DNA of 64,000 nucleotides from Craterilacuibacter sp. RT1T (GTDB lineage: Bacteria > Pseudomonadota > Gammaproteobacteria > Burkholderiales > Chromobacteriaceae): NCBI RefSeq assembly GCF_023502145.1, contig NZ_JAMFLI010000010.1, positions 1 to 64,000 of the forward strand. The letters are read 5' to 3'. Shown one piece after another: positions 28,078 through 37,661 of this stretch (positions are counted from its first letter, which is position 1; each line of letters opens with the position of its first letter). The notes under the pieces are model-generated. The model searched no databases. It was not told the origin of the DNA and saw nothing but the letters and a program-made list of their open reading frames with translations. The translations under genes were made by a program, and so were the position numbers.

Positions 28078-28805
28078 TAGACATGAATCTGGTACTGGAA
28101 AAACTTCCGGCATTTTTCGGTCTTAGCGAAGCCGGCCCGGCCCTGCCCGGTCGCGATGGTCTGCTGCTGACGCTGGAATTACTGGCGCAATCCTTGCTGG
28201 CCGGCTTCGTACTCGCATTGCCGCTGGCACTGCTGCGCGCCTCGAAAAACCGCTGGCTTGCCGGCCCGGTCTGGTTTTACACCTATGTGTTTCGCGGCAC
28301 ACCAATGCTGGTGCAACTCTTCCTGATCTACTACGGTCTCGCGCAATTTGAAGCGATACGCGACAGTTGGGCATGGATCTATCTGCAAGAGGCATACTGG
28401 TGTGCCATTATCGCCTTCACCCTGAATACCGCCGCCTATACCACGGAGATCATTGCCGGCCAGATCCGCAATACTGCGCACGGCGAAATCGAGGCGGCAC
28501 GCGCCATCGGCATGAGTCGCTGGCAGACGCTGCGCCGCATCGCCCTGCCCTCCGCGCTACGCCGTGCGCTTCCCGCCTATAGCAACGAGGTGGTGATGAT
28601 GCTGCAAGGCACCGCCATCGCAGGCCTGGTGACACTGGCCGATCTGACCGGTGTGGCACGCCAGATCTACAGCGATAGCTATCAGGCATTCGAACCCTTT
28701 CTGACCGCCGGTGCCTTTTATCTCACGCTGACCTTTTTGATCGCTTGGCTGTTCCGCCGTCTGGAGCGGCGTTATCTGGCACATCTCGGCCCGCGCAGCC
28801 AGTAA
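28074..28805 (+). CDS. Amino-acid ABC transporter permease (HisM type)
   Basis: The 243-residue partner permease has TYVFRGTPMLVQLFLIYYG and the EAA loop IEAARAIGMSRWQTLRRIALP. The start at 28074 overlaps the previous stop by four bases (ATGA), with GGGAGG upstream; a longer in-frame ORF is not supported. No ATP-binding subunit gene follows: the operon stops at a terminator. The transporter must borrow an ATPase encoded elsewhere. Confidence 0.9.
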   Translation: MIDMNLVLEKLPAFFGLSEAGPALPGRDGLLLTLELLAQSLLAGFVLALPLALLRASKNRWLAGPVWFYTYVFRGTPMLVQLFLIYYGLAQFEAIRDSWAWIYLQEAYWCAIIAFTLNTAAYTTEIIAGQIRNTAHGEIEAARAIGMSRWQTLRRIALPSALRRALPAYSNEVVMMLQGTAIAGLVTLADLTGVARQIYSDSYQAFEPFLTAGAFYLTLTFLIAWLFRRLERRYLAHLGPRSQ

Positions 28806-28823
28806 GCGGCCCAGACCCGATAC

Positions 28824-28858
28824 AAAAAAGAGCACGCCCCATACGGAGCGTGCTCTTT
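28824..28858. terminator. Bidirectional terminator
   Basis: AGAGCACGC (28829-28837) pairs with GCGTGCTCT (28848-28856), with an A-run before and TT after. It serves the ABC operon on + and the symporter gene on -. Confidence 0.8.
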
Positions 28859-28876
28859 AAGCTTTGGCGTAGTCGC

Positions 28877-30310
28877 TTAAATGTGCTGCGGTTCTTGTGT
28901 CATCACGCCGATACGCTGCGGCGCCAGCGAGCCGATCAGCATGCCGGCCAAGCTCATCAGCAAGCCCATCAGTTGCGGCGGCCAGAAAGCATCATCGGTG
29001 TAACTGGCCTCCAGTATCAGCCAGCTAGTCATACCGAAAGCGATGGCCAGCAGCGCACCCTGTGTCGTCGCGCGTTTCCAGAACAGGCCGGCAATCAGCG
29101 GCACCGAAGCGGCGACCAGCGTGACCTTGTAGGCGTTGCCGACCATTTCGTAGATGCTGGCATTCGACAGCAGGGCAAAAGCCGTGGTCGAGATCGCCGC
29201 CACCACGATGGAGATACGCATAGCACGAATGAACTGGCGGTCAGTCATGCGCGGCAAGAAGTGCTTGAGCACGTTCTCGGTAAAGGTGACCGACGGCGCC
29301 ATCAGGGTGCCCGAGGCCGTCGACATAATGGCCGACAGCAAGGCGCCAAAGAACAGCACCTGGGCGAAGAGTGGCGTCTGCTGCAAAATCAGCGTCGGCA
29401 GAATCATCTGCGCATCCTTGTCCAGCATCACACCGACCATTTTCGGATCGATGATGGAGGCGGCGGAGATCAGAAAGATGGGCAACATGCAAAAGCACAG
29501 ATAAAGGATGGCGCCGAGTATGGTGCCGCGCATGGCGACCGTTTCATTTTTGGCCGACATCACGCGCTGGTAGATATCCTGCTGCGGGATGGAGCCCAGC
29601 ATCATGGTCAGCGCCGCGCCGATAAAGCCGACTACTTCCTTGGGGCTGGTGCCATGCAGGAAGGTGAACTTGTTTTCAGCGGCCGCCTTGGCAATCACCA
29701 CATCGGCACCGCCCGCCATGCCGGCCATCAGCCAGACCAGATAGATCAGGCCGCCCCCGATCACCGACATCTGCATAAAATCGGTAAAGGCTACCGACAG
29801 CATGCCGCCACACAGGGTATAGATCAGCACGATGACCGAGCCGAGCAAAGTGCCCTGCGTAGTGCTGATGGCGCCACCGGACAGCACATTGAATACCACG
29901 CCTAGCGCGATCATTTGTGCGGCGATCCAGCCCAGATAAGACAGGATGATCACGAAGCTGGTAATGCCCTCGACCACCGGGCCATAACGCTGGCGGAAGA
30001 AGTCGCCGATAGTCAGCAGATTCAGGCGATACAGACGGCGCGCAAAAAAGATGCCGACCAGCATCAGGCAACCGAAGGAGCCGAACGGGTCTTCAACAAT
30101 GCCGGCAAAGCCTTCCTGTAAAAAAGTGGAAGGAATGCCCAGCACCGCCTCCGAACCGAACCAGGTGGCAAACACCATGGCGGTCACCACCGGCATCGGC
30201 ATGCTGGCGCCAGCCGTGGCAAAATCCTTGGCGTTCTTCACGCGGGTAGAGGCATACAAACCGATGGCAACGGTAACCATCAGGTAGAGCACGACAAATC
30301 CTACAAGCAT
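28877..30310 (-). CDS. Sodium:solute symporter family protein
   Basis: The 477-residue, roughly 13-helix SSS-family transporter begins MLVGFVVLYLMVTVAIGLYA and contains ATWFGSEAVLGIPSTF and GALLSAIMSTASGTLMAPS, the latter around the sodium site. PutP/PanF-like relatives carry proline, pantothenate, acetate or other organic acids; the substrate here is not clear. AGGAGG eight bases upstream sets the start. It is monocistronic, with 311 bp of upstream non-coding DNA. Confidence 0.86.
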   Translation of the reverse strand: MLVGFVVLYLMVTVAIGLYASTRVKNAKDFATAGASMPMPVVTAMVFATWFGSEAVLGIPSTFLQEGFAGIVEDPFGSFGCLMLVGIFFARRLYRLNLLTIGDFFRQRYGPVVEGITSFVIILSYLGWIAAQMIALGVVFNVLSGGAISTTQGTLLGSVIVLIYTLCGGMLSVAFTDFMQMSVIGGGLIYLVWLMAGMAGGADVVIAKAAAENKFTFLHGTSPKEVVGFIGAALTMMLGSIPQQDIYQRVMSAKNETVAMRGTILGAILYLCFCMLPIFLISAASIIDPKMVGVMLDKDAQMILPTLILQQTPLFAQVLFFGALLSAIMSTASGTLMAPSVTFTENVLKHFLPRMTDRQFIRAMRISIVVAAISTTAFALLSNASIYEMVGNAYKVTLVAASVPLIAGLFWKRATTQGALLAIAFGMTSWLILEASYTDDAFWPPQLMGLLMSLAGMLIGSLAPQRIGVMTQEPQHI

Positions 30311-30621
30311 TCCTGCTTCCTCCTTGACTGTATTCGGGCTTTTTTTGTGCGTCGATTATCCACACTCCCCCCTTGCCGTCTAACATTTTGTTAAACAGCC
30401 CAAGCAAGCCTGGCGCAAGAAAAACGTGCAGGCCTGAATACGCGGACAGCCAAGAGAAAATACAGACGCCCTGCAAACACCGGACAAGCCACGACTATCA
30501 AGCCTTTCAGACCGATTTTGGCACAAAAAAAGAATAAAGCACTTACATGCTTTATTCTTTCGTGACTGATTTGAGCCAGATCAGCCTGTGAAAAATGTTA
30601 AACAAATACAACACTTGCCTT
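30311..30621. other. Intergenic region with terminator
   Basis: These 311 bp hold the symporter leader on the minus strand and, at 30524-30560, the perfect stem AGAATAAAGCA/TGCTTTATTCT with an A-run and T-run. That hairpin ends the MBL hydrolase transcript on the minus strand. I see no gene in the rest. Confidence 0.7.
30524..30560 (-). terminator. Terminator of the MBL hydrolase gene
   Basis: AGAATAAAGCA (30531-30541) pairs with TGCTTTATTCT (30548-30558); on the minus strand it is followed by TTTTTTT. Confidence 0.85.
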
Positions 30622-31455
30622 CTATCCCCAGGCCGTCACCGAGAAACGGCCCTTGCTATCGCGCACCAGCCTGCCATCAGCCTGATGCGGGTCATGGGTA
30701 AAAAACAGCCCCCCTTCACGTAGCAGCAAGCCTTCAAGCAATGCCTGTTTTTCATCGATCAGCATTTCCGGATAGCGGTCGTAACCCATGGTAATCGGCA
30801 CATGTACCCAGGGCGCACCCGGAATCAGATCGGCGGCAAACAGCAGCGGCCCGGCCGGCGTCGGAATTTCAGTCAGCAACATACCCGGCGTATGTCCATG
30901 CGACACATGAAAGCGCCAGTCTTGCGGCAGGCAATCCGGCATTTCACCATCAGATAGCACCAAACGATCCGATGCCTGCAATAGCGCGATCAGCTCGGGT
31001 ACAAAAGAAGCACGATCACGCGCATGCGGCGTCAGCGCACGCTGCCAGGCGGCACGGCCGGCAACAAAGCGCGCATTGGGAAACAGCAGTCGGGCCGGGC
31101 CGCCATCCCAGGCGGCAAGCAGGCCGCCGGCGTGATCGAAATGCAGGTGTGACAAAATCACCACATCGATATCGGCATCCGACAGGCCCTGCTCTGCCAG
31201 TGCGTCCAGCAACACATGCTGCGCTTCGACGACACCATAACGCTCGCGCATTTCAGGCGAAAAAAAAGCGCCTATCCCGGTTTCCAGCAAGATGCGCTGA
31301 CCGGCGGTTTCAACCAGCAGGCAGCGGCAGGCCAGCGGCACGCGGTTGGCCTCGTCAGGCGCCAGATAGCGCGACCACAAGGCGCGCGGCGCATTGCCGA
31401 ACATCGCACCGCCATCCAGTTTTTGCGAGTTGCCATCAAGAGGAGTTAGCTTCAT
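30622..31455 (-). CDS. MBL-fold metallo-hydrolase
   Basis: The 277-residue metallo-beta-lactamase-fold protein has the metal motif [10 protein letters not shown] (HxHxDH) and further ligands in [11 protein letters not shown] and the terminal [10 protein letters not shown]. The layout resembles quinolone/lactone-hydrolysing and ArsR-associated members of the superfamily, but the substrate is unknown. AAGG nine bases upstream sets the start. It is divergent from the diguanylate cyclase gene. Confidence 0.85.
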   Translation of the reverse strand: MKLTPLDGNSQKLDGGAMFGNAPRALWSRYLAPDEANRVPLACRCLLVETAGQRILLETGIGAFFSPEMRERYGVVEAQHVLLDALAEQGLSDADIDVVILSHLHFDHAGGLLAAWDGGPARLLFPNARFVAGRAAWQRALTPHARDRASFVPELIALLQASDRLVLSDGEMPDCLPQDWRFHVSHGHTPGMLLTEIPTPAGPLLFAADLIPGAPWVHVPITMGYDRYPEMLIDEKQALLEGLLLREGGLFFTHDPHQADGRLVRDSKGRFSVTAWG

Positions 31456-31637
31456 CGATATTTGCCTTTGTCATAACGTGAGATGCATTATTCCCAACAA
31501 AGCGGCGGATGCCAATAAACCATCCGCAGCCGCTGCCATTCAGAGGCGCTACGGCAGCAGGATACAACACACTGCACCAGCTAACTCATATGGATTAATG
31601 GTATGATAATGGCAAATTTAATCGGGTGGAAAAGACC

Positions 31638-32876
31638 ATGCCGCGTGGCGATATCCTGCTAATCGAAGACAGTACCGCTATTCTGCACCCGCTGGCGCGA
31701 GTGATAGAGCGCATGGGTTATTGTGTCCGCATCGCCATGAGCCGCGCCCAGATGCAGCAGGAGTTGCTCAAGGGCGGATTAATGGCGGCGGTGCTGGATT
31801 ACAGCCTGCCCGATGCACTGGAAGGCGAGGCGCTGTACGACCTGCTGCAACAAGGCGTCCCGACGCTGGTCTTGACTGCACGCAACGATGCCGCCACCCG
31901 CGAAAAAATCCTGTCCTATCCAGTCGTCGACTACATTCCCAAAGACATGCCGTCCGCGCTGGAATATGTAGCGATGCTGCTGCGCCGCCTGGATCGAAAC
32001 CGCCAGCTGGCTGCGCTGATCGTCGATGATTCGCATACGGTACGCCAACATCTCAAAGCACTGCTGGAACGCTACCTGTTTCAAGTCATTCTTGCCAGCG
32101 ATGCCGATGAGGCCAAACAGGCATTGAAGCAGCACAAACACATCCGTCTGGCGCTAATAGACCATGATATGCCCGGCATGGATGGCGCCAACCTGACCGC
32201 CGAAATCCGCCGCAGTTTCGGACGCGAGCAGCTGGCCATTATCGGTATTTCCGGCTCATCCAATAGCAGCACCAATCCGCGCTTTATCAAGGCCGGAGCC
32301 GACGACTTTCTGAGTAAGCCGTTCAATCCTGAAGAGTTTTACTGCCGTATCACGCGCACGATCGAATATCTGGAAAACATGGAGGCCCTGATACAGACCG
32401 CCAATCAGGATGCGCTGACCGGCCTGCCCAACCGTCGTGCTTTTTTTGCCGAGGCGCTACGCCAGAATGGCGATTACGCTGTCGCCATGCTGGATATCGA
32501 CCATTTCAAGTCCATCAATGACCGCTGCGGCCATGCCGGTGGCGATGAGGCCCTGATCGAGCTGGCAAAACAGCTGCGAAAACATTTTCCGGATGAAATG
32601 GCCGCGCGCCTGGGCGGCGAAGAGTTTGCCATTATTCTGGGCGGCGATAACCGGGTACAGCAGCAAAGGCTGGAGAACTTCCGCCAGTCACTGGCAAACC
32701 AGCAGCAGCACCTGGCCGGCCACAACCTGAACCTCACCATCAGCATCGGCCTGTCAGATTGCAGCACCCAGAGCATAGAGCTGCAGCTGCGCCAGGCCGA
32801 TGAACGCCTGTACCGCGCCAAGCAAGGCGGGCGCAACTGTCTGGTTGCGCGCGAGCGCAGCATGCAGATAGCTTAA
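31638..32876 (+). CDS. Diguanylate cyclase with two receiver domains (REC-REC-GGDEF)
   Basis: The 412-residue protein has REC1 at about 4-115 (LLIEDSTAIL; phosphoacceptor region LDYSLPDA), REC2 at about 125-245 (LIVDDSHTVR, LALIDHDMPGMDG, SKPFNPEEF) and a GGDEF domain at about 255-405 with an intact RLGGEEFAI active site. It should make c-di-GMP when phosphorylated. No canonical RxxD inhibitory site precedes GGEEF (FPDE occupies that place), so product inhibition may be weak. The start MPRGDILL at 31638 is preferred over a GTG four codons upstream. Its stop directly abuts the feoC stop on the other strand. Confidence 0.9.
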   Translation: MPRGDILLIEDSTAILHPLARVIERMGYCVRIAMSRAQMQQELLKGGLMAAVLDYSLPDALEGEALYDLLQQGVPTLVLTARNDAATREKILSYPVVDYIPKDMPSALEYVAMLLRRLDRNRQLAALIVDDSHTVRQHLKALLERYLFQVILASDADEAKQALKQHKHIRLALIDHDMPGMDGANLTAEIRRSFGREQLAIIGISGSSNSSTNPRFIKAGADDFLSKPFNPEEFYCRITRTIEYLENMEALIQTANQDALTGLPNRRAFFAEALRQNGDYAVAMLDIDHFKSINDRCGHAGGDEALIELAKQLRKHFPDEMAARLGGEEFAIILGGDNRVQQQRLENFRQSLANQQQHLAGHNLNLTISIGLSDCSTQSIELQLRQADERLYRAKQGGRNCLVARERSMQIA

Positions 32877-33125
32877 CTAAGCCTGCTTTAAGACAAACAC
32901 AGCTCTGGCCGCCTCGTCCTGCCACTGGTAGAGGCGGCAGTCGCTACTGCTGCAACCACCACAGCCTCCGCCACACGCCGCACCGCTTGCCCGCACCCGT
33001 CCCTTGCGTATCCACAGCGCCAGCATCGGCTCCAGGGCCGATGGCGGCACCTGCATCAGTGCCGAGAGCTCGGACAGGCTCAAAACGGCACGGCTTTGCA
33101 AAATATCCCGCAGCCGGTTCAGCAT
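32877..33125 (-). CDS. feoC: FeoC-like small winged-helix protein
   Basis: The 82-residue protein has an N-terminal winged helix (MLNRLRDILQSRAVLSLSEL) and a cysteine cluster GAACGGGCGGCSSSDC that could bind an Fe-S cluster. These are FeoC hallmarks, and FeoC binds FeoB and protects or regulates it. The start overlaps the feoB stop (ATGCTGA), so translation is coupled. An upstream in-frame methionine lies inside feoB and is less likely. Confidence 0.85.
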   Translation of the reverse strand: MLNRLRDILQSRAVLSLSELSALMQVPPSALEPMLALWIRKGRVRASGAACGGGCGGCSSSDCRLYQWQDEAARAVFVLKQA

Positions 33126-35404
33126 GCGCAGCTCCCGGAAGCACATGCCTTAGCCTTGCCTGCCGGCAGGGTATTGGCGACATCGGCCTGACGGCCAAAG
33201 TAGCGCAACAGCAAAAACCCCAGCCCCAGCATGCCCAGCACGCCGGCAATCCATAGCCCGGCCGTGGCCGGCGCCGTAGCCAGACGCGAGCCCTGATAAG
33301 TCAGCGTCGCCGCCGACCAAGCAATCACGAAGCACCATGCCCCCACCCCTGCCATCCAGCGCGCACCGGCCTCGCGATACACCGCGCCCAGCGCCGCGAC
33401 ACAAGGCGTGTACAACAGGATAAACACCAGATAAGCCAACGCCGCCGCCGCACCGCCAAAACGCATTTGCATCTGGCCAAAGGTGGTGGTGTCTACACCC
33501 TGCTCTTCAGCAATCGCATCGCGGTCGGCCAGATCCCCGACCGACAGGCCCAGCGGATCGGTCAGCTTGTCGCCCAGCGACGCCAGATTATCGGCGACAC
33601 TGGCAACGGCGGCATGCAGGCCGGCGGCCATATCGTAAGCCGGCTCATCCTCATGCCCTGCCGCAGCACGCGCCAGATTGCCGTATAGCGAATCCAGCGT
33701 CCCGACCACGGCTTCCTTGGCGAAGATGCCGGTAAACAGCCCGACCGTTGCCGGCCAGTTGTCCTGCGTGATGCCCATAGGGGTAAACACCGGCGTCAGC
33801 ACCCTGCCGGTTGCCGACAGCAGCGAAGCCTCGGTGTTTTCATTACCGAAACTGCCATCTGCCCCCAGCGAATTGAACAGCGACAACACCATCACCACCG
33901 CGACAATCGCCTTGCCCGCGCGCACGATAAAACTTTTCAGCCGCTGCCAGCTATGGATCAGCATGCCTTTAAGCGTAGGCAGGCGATAAGGCGGCAGTTC
34001 CATCACGAAAGGCGAGATCTCGCCCGACAACAAGCTGTGCTTCATCGCAAGCCCGGTCAGCACCGCAATGGCGATGCCCAGCAGATACAGGGCAAACACC
34101 ACATTCTGCCCATCGCTGGGGAAGAATACGGCGGCAAACATCACATATACCGGCAAACGCGCACCGCACGACATAAAAGGCATCATCATGATGGCCGTCA
34201 GCCGGTCGCGGCTGGAGTCCAGCGTGCGCGTACCCATAATGGCCGGCACATTGCAGCCGAAGCCGACCAGCATGGGCACAAAAGCCTTGCCCGGCAGGCC
34301 GACCGCGCGCATGGCACGGTCAACCACCATGGCGGCACGCGCCAGATAGCCCGAGTCTTCCATAAAGGACAGACACAGGAACATGGCGGCAATCACCGGA
34401 ATAAACGTCGATACGGTCTGAATGCCGCCGCCGATACCATGCGCCAGTACCGCCACCAGCCAGGCTGGTGCGCCCATGCCAGACAGCAGATGGGCGGTGC
34501 CGTCCACCAGCAACGTGCCGGTGGCCAAATCGAAGAAGTCGATAAACACCGCACCGGCATTGATTGCCAGCAGGAACATCAGATACATCGCCAGCAAGAA
34601 CACCGGCAGGCCGGTCAAACGGCCCAGCGCAAAGCGGTCAAGCCGTGCGGTCATGCCGGGGCTGGCAATATGCTCGCGCCGCAACACCCTGGCACACAGC
34701 AGATCAATGGCGCTATAGCGCGCGCTGGCCAGTGCGATATCGGCATCCTCCCCGGCCAGATCCGGTAAGGTGCTGGCCGTGCCCTCCAGCAAACGTGCCG
34801 ACTGTATGGCGCGGCTGACAGCCGGCTCGGCCTGTGCCTGCGCTTGTAGCCAGCGTTCCAGATCGCCGGCCAGCGTAGGCTGGGGACAAGGGCTCACGGC
34901 GCGCGCTGCCGCCGACTGAATGGCCGTCACCAGCTCGGCAACCCCCTTGCCGCGATTGGCACAGATGGCCAGAACCGGGCAGCCCAGCGCCTGCTGCAGG
35001 GCCGGTATGTCTATGCTGTGGCCGCTGCTTTCCAGCGCATCCACCATATTCAGCACCACCAGCATCGGGCGGCCCAAATCCAGCAACTGGAAGGTCAGAA
35101 ACAGATTGCGCTGCAGATTGGCCGCATCCAGCACATTGACAATCAGCCCGTCCGTGCCGGCCAGCACATGATCGCGGGCGATGCGTTCGTCTTCCGATAC
35201 GCCTTCGTCACCGCCCTCAATCGAATAGGTGCCGGGCAGATCAATCACTTCCAGCGCGGTATCGCCACGCAAACGCCCGCTCTTGCGCTCTACCGTGACC
35301 CCGGGCCAGTTGCCGACTTTCTGCCGCGCGCCGGTCAGCGCATTGAATAATGTGGTTTTGCCGCAGTTGGGGTTACCGATCAGGCTGATGCTGGTTAACG
35401 GCAT
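33119..35404 (-). CDS. feoB: Ferrous iron transporter B
   Basis: The 761-residue protein has an N-terminal G-protein domain (G1 LIGNPNCGKTTLFNALTG, GVTVERKSG, DLPGTYSIEG, VLNMVD) followed by the transmembrane Gate domains (MLVGFGCNVPAIMGTRTL; FTGIFAKEAVVGTLDSLYG). The C-terminus is cysteine-rich (CASGSCAC). It imports Fe2+ across the inner membrane. The start at 35404 (MPLTSISL) overlaps feoA by 10 bp; a longer frame reads antisense-like sequence through feoA and is rejected. Confidence 0.96.
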   Translation of the reverse strand: MPLTSISLIGNPNCGKTTLFNALTGARQKVGNWPGVTVERKSGRLRGDTALEVIDLPGTYSIEGGDEGVSEDERIARDHVLAGTDGLIVNVLDAANLQRNLFLTFQLLDLGRPMLVVLNMVDALESSGHSIDIPALQQALGCPVLAICANRGKGVAELVTAIQSAAARAVSPCPQPTLAGDLERWLQAQAQAEPAVSRAIQSARLLEGTASTLPDLAGEDADIALASARYSAIDLLCARVLRREHIASPGMTARLDRFALGRLTGLPVFLLAMYLMFLLAINAGAVFIDFFDLATGTLLVDGTAHLLSGMGAPAWLVAVLAHGIGGGIQTVSTFIPVIAAMFLCLSFMEDSGYLARAAMVVDRAMRAVGLPGKAFVPMLVGFGCNVPAIMGTRTLDSSRDRLTAIMMMPFMSCGARLPVYVMFAAVFFPSDGQNVVFALYLLGIAIAVLTGLAMKHSLLSGEISPFVMELPPYRLPTLKGMLIHSWQRLKSFIVRAGKAIVAVVMVLSLFNSLGADGSFGNENTEASLLSATGRVLTPVFTPMGITQDNWPATVGLFTGIFAKEAVVGTLDSLYGNLARAAAGHEDEPAYDMAAGLHAAVASVADNLASLGDKLTDPLGLSVGDLADRDAIAEEQGVDTTTFGQMQMRFGGAAAALAYLVFILLYTPCVAALGAVYREAGARWMAGVGAWCFVIAWSAATLTYQGSRLATAPATAGLWIAGVLGMLGLGFLLLRYFGRQADVANTLPAGKAKACASGSCAC

Positions 35405-35637
35405 AGTGCCACCTCGATTCCGTCCGCCTCGGCCCGGCGCAGGCACAAGGAAAAACCGCGCAAACTCAGTTCGACCGGGTCGCCAAAGGGTGCGACACGC
35501 ACGATTTCGACCATACAGCCCGGGGTGACCCCCATTGCCAGCAGTTTGCGCCGAAATGGCAATGCAGCCGCAGACAAAGCGCTGACCGTCGCTTTTTGAC
35601 CGGGCCGCAGTTGACCGAGAGTAAGAGGCAACATCAT
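35395..35637 (-). CDS. feoA: Ferrous iron transport protein A
   Basis: The 80-residue SH3-like protein has the FeoA pattern LTLGQLRPGQKATV, LLAMGVTPGCMVEIV and FGDPVELSLRGFSLCLRR. It supports FeoB function. Two adjacent ATG codons follow GGAG; the first (35637) is chosen. A Fur box lies 18 bp upstream, and the frame overlaps feoB. Confidence 0.92.
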   Translation of the reverse strand: MMLPLTLGQLRPGQKATVSALSAAALPFRRKLLAMGVTPGCMVEIVRVAPFGDPVELSLRGFSLCLRRAEADGIEVALCR

Positions 35638-35655
35638 GCACACTCCGACACAAAT

Positions 35656-35674
35656 GATAATGGATCGCATTATC
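35656..35674. promoter_or_regulatory. Fur box of feoABC
   Basis: GATAATG-GATCG-CATTATC is a perfect 7-5-7 palindrome of 19 bp that closely matches the Fur consensus GATAATGATAATCATTATC. It sits just upstream of feoA, so iron-replete Fur should repress the operon. Confidence 0.88.
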
Positions 35675-35732
35675 ACCCTATCGGCGTGATTTAATCCAGC
35701 AATGAATGCGATTTATTCGCATTTATGTCACA

Positions 35733-36596
35733 TCACAGAATCAGCGGACTAAAGCCCTTGGCGGCGATGGTGACGCTGGCCCCCACGCGCAATCGTGCCG
35801 CCTCGCCCTCATCCAGCACCACATCGACAATCTGCCCGCCCACCAGCAAGCTGGCCATCTCCACCACGTCAACGCGGCGTATCGCCAGCACCTGTGCCGC
35901 CAGATGAAAGCGGCCGCCGCCGCTTTGCGCAAGAAACAGCTCGGCCGGTGCCCCCGCACCAATCACCTGCCCCGCTTCCAGCCTGAGCACATGCTGCGCC
36001 AGACGAAACACCTCGGCCAGATCGTGACTGACCAGCAGCGTGGACAGGGCAAAGCGCTGTTGCAGCGCCAGCAGTTCACCCTGCAATTGCTCGCGCAAAG
36101 CCGGGTCCAGCGCCGACAAGGGCTCGTCCAGCAGCAAGAGCCGCGGCTCGGCCGCCAGCGCGCGCGCCAGTGCCACGCGCTGCTGCTGGCCACCGGACAG
36201 GGTCGCCGGTTTGCGCGTCGCCAGCGCGGCCAGACCGGTTAGCGCCAGCAACTCATCCACCCGCTTGGGGTCTTTGCGCACCTGGGCAAACTCGAGGTTG
36301 CCGCGCACCGACAGATGCGGAAACAGGGCATAGTCCTGAAACACCATGCCGACCCGCCGCGCTTGCGCCGGCAGGCACACGCCCTGGCTGCTGTCGAACC
36401 AGAGCTCGCCATCGACGACGATGCGTCCGGCGTCCGGGCGCACCAGCCCTGCCAGCATCCTGAGCAAGGTGGTTTTGCCCGCGCCCGAGGCACCAAACAA
36501 GGCCACGCGCTGCCCCGAATCCCAGCGGCTATCCACGCGCAGGATCTGGCGACCCGCCGCGCCATCCAGCTGCTTTTCCACGTTGATTTCTATCAT
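35733..36596 (-). CDS. modC: Molybdate ABC transporter ATP-binding protein
   Basis: The 287-residue ABC ATPase has Walker [12 protein letters not shown]-loop [12 protein letters not shown], signature [15 protein letters not shown], Walker [14 protein letters not shown] and the switch histidine [10 protein letters not shown]-terminal TOBE/Mop domain (about 225-287; [15 protein letters not shown]) is typical of ModC. It overlaps modB by four bases and is the last gene of the mod operon. Confidence 0.94.
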   Translation of the reverse strand: MIEINVEKQLDGAAGRQILRVDSRWDSGQRVALFGASGAGKTTLLRMLAGLVRPDAGRIVVDGELWFDSSQGVCLPAQARRVGMVFQDYALFPHLSVRGNLEFAQVRKDPKRVDELLALTGLAALATRKPATLSGGQQQRVALARALAAEPRLLLLDEPLSALDPALREQLQGELLALQQRFALSTLLVSHDLAEVFRLAQHVLRLEAGQVIGAGAPAELFLAQSGGGRFHLAAQVLAIRRVDVVEMASLLVGGQIVDVVLDEGEAARLRVGASVTIAAKGFSPLIL

Positions 36597-37270
36597 GCGG
36601 CCCTTATTGCGCGGCGGTTGAACAGATACACCGCCAGCAAGATGACAAAGCTCAGCACAAACAGCACACCGGCGTACAGATTGGCGGCGGCATAGTTCAG
36701 GCCTTCGACTTCATCGTAAATGGCAATCGAGGCCACCTTGGTCACCCCCGGAATATTGCCGCCTATCATCAGCACCACACCGAATTCACCCACGGTATGG
36801 GCAAACGACAATACGATACCGGCCAGCAAAGCCCCTTTGATATTGGGCAACAGCACGGTAAACAGGGTATTGCTGCGCGAGCGTCCCAGCGTATATGCCG
36901 CCTCGCTCAGACTGGGCGGCAAGGCCGACAAGGCCGACTGCAAGGGGTGCACCATAAAAGGCAGGCTGAACAAGACCGAGCCCAGCACCAGCCCTTCAAA
37001 GGTAAACACCAGGCGCAAATCGAAGGTCGCCAGCAGCCAGCCGCCCAGCGCACTATTCGGGCTAAAGGCCAGCAACAGGTAAAAACCCAGCACCGAGGGC
37101 GGCAACACCAGCGGCATGCTGACTAGGGTTTCGGCAACCGGCTTAAAGCGGCTTTGCGTTGCGGCCAGCCACGCCGCCAGCGGCACACCGATCAGCAACA
37201 GGATGAGCGTCGTAATGCCGGCCAGACGAAAGGTCAGCCATAACGGCGTCCAGTCAAGTTCAGTCCACAT
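36593..37270 (-). CDS. modB: Molybdate ABC transporter permease
   Basis: The 225-residue, roughly five-helix permease has MPLVLPPSVLGFYLLLAFSP and the EAA loop SEAAYTLGRSRSNTLFTVLLPN, as in ModB. AHTVGEFGVVLMIGGNIPG is a near-diagnostic ModB stretch. Its start overlaps the TOBE gene by 11 bp and its end overlaps modC by four. Confidence 0.95.
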   Translation of the reverse strand: MWTELDWTPLWLTFRLAGITTLILLLIGVPLAAWLAATQSRFKPVAETLVSMPLVLPPSVLGFYLLLAFSPNSALGGWLLATFDLRLVFTFEGLVLGSVLFSLPFMVHPLQSALSALPPSLSEAAYTLGRSRSNTLFTVLLPNIKGALLAGIVLSFAHTVGEFGVVLMIGGNIPGVTKVASIAIYDEVEGLNYAAANLYAGVLFVLSFVILLAVYLFNRRAIRAA

Positions 37271-37661
37271 CGGCCAGCACCGTCAGTTCATTCGCCTTGA
37301 CCAGCGCAATCACCTCGTCCCCCAACTCCAGTGCCAGCTCGTCCGCACCACGCCGCGTAATCAGCACTTCCAGCGACAGGCCGGCGCAGTCGAGCATAAT
37401 GCGCGACAGCAAACGGCCATGCTCCAGGCGCAATACCCGCCCGGGCAGGCGGTTGCGCAGACTGATGGCGGGCAAGGGCGGGCGCGCCAGCGATACTTCC
37501 GCCGCCTTGATCGCGACATACAGGCGCGCACCAGCCTCGCCCACCCCGCCCAAACCGGCGGACAAGGCGGTCAGCTCGACACCATTATCCAGCCTGAGCC
37601 GGCTCAGGCTCAGACAGCCCTCGCGCTCGCACTCGAGTAAAGTCGCGGCAAAGCGGTTCAT
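37260..37661 (-). CDS. Molybdopterin-binding (TOBE/Mop) domain protein
   Basis: The 133-residue protein appears to consist of two Mop-like units: a degenerate one at about 5-58 (SLSRLRLDNGVELTALSAG) and a clear one at about 68-130 (SLRNRLPGRVLRLEHG, ADELALELGDEVIALVKANE). Mop/ModG proteins bind molybdate in the cytoplasm for storage or homeostasis. It is also possible that it is a ModE remnant lacking the DNA-binding half. The start at 37661 overlaps the modA stop by four bases; a longer upstream frame lies antisense-free inside modA and is unlikely. Confidence 0.8.
   Translation of the reverse strand: MNRFAATLLECEREGCLSLSRLRLDNGVELTALSAGLGGVGEAGARLYVAIKAAEVSLARPPLPAISLRNRLPGRVLRLEHGRLLSRIMLDCAGLSLEVLITRRGADELALELGDEVIALVKANELTVLADVD

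Noticed and set aside
35404-35653. N-terminal extension of feoB by 83 residues
   Set aside because: It reads through feoA in another frame; the GTPase domain begins normally at MPLTSISLIGNPNCGKT.
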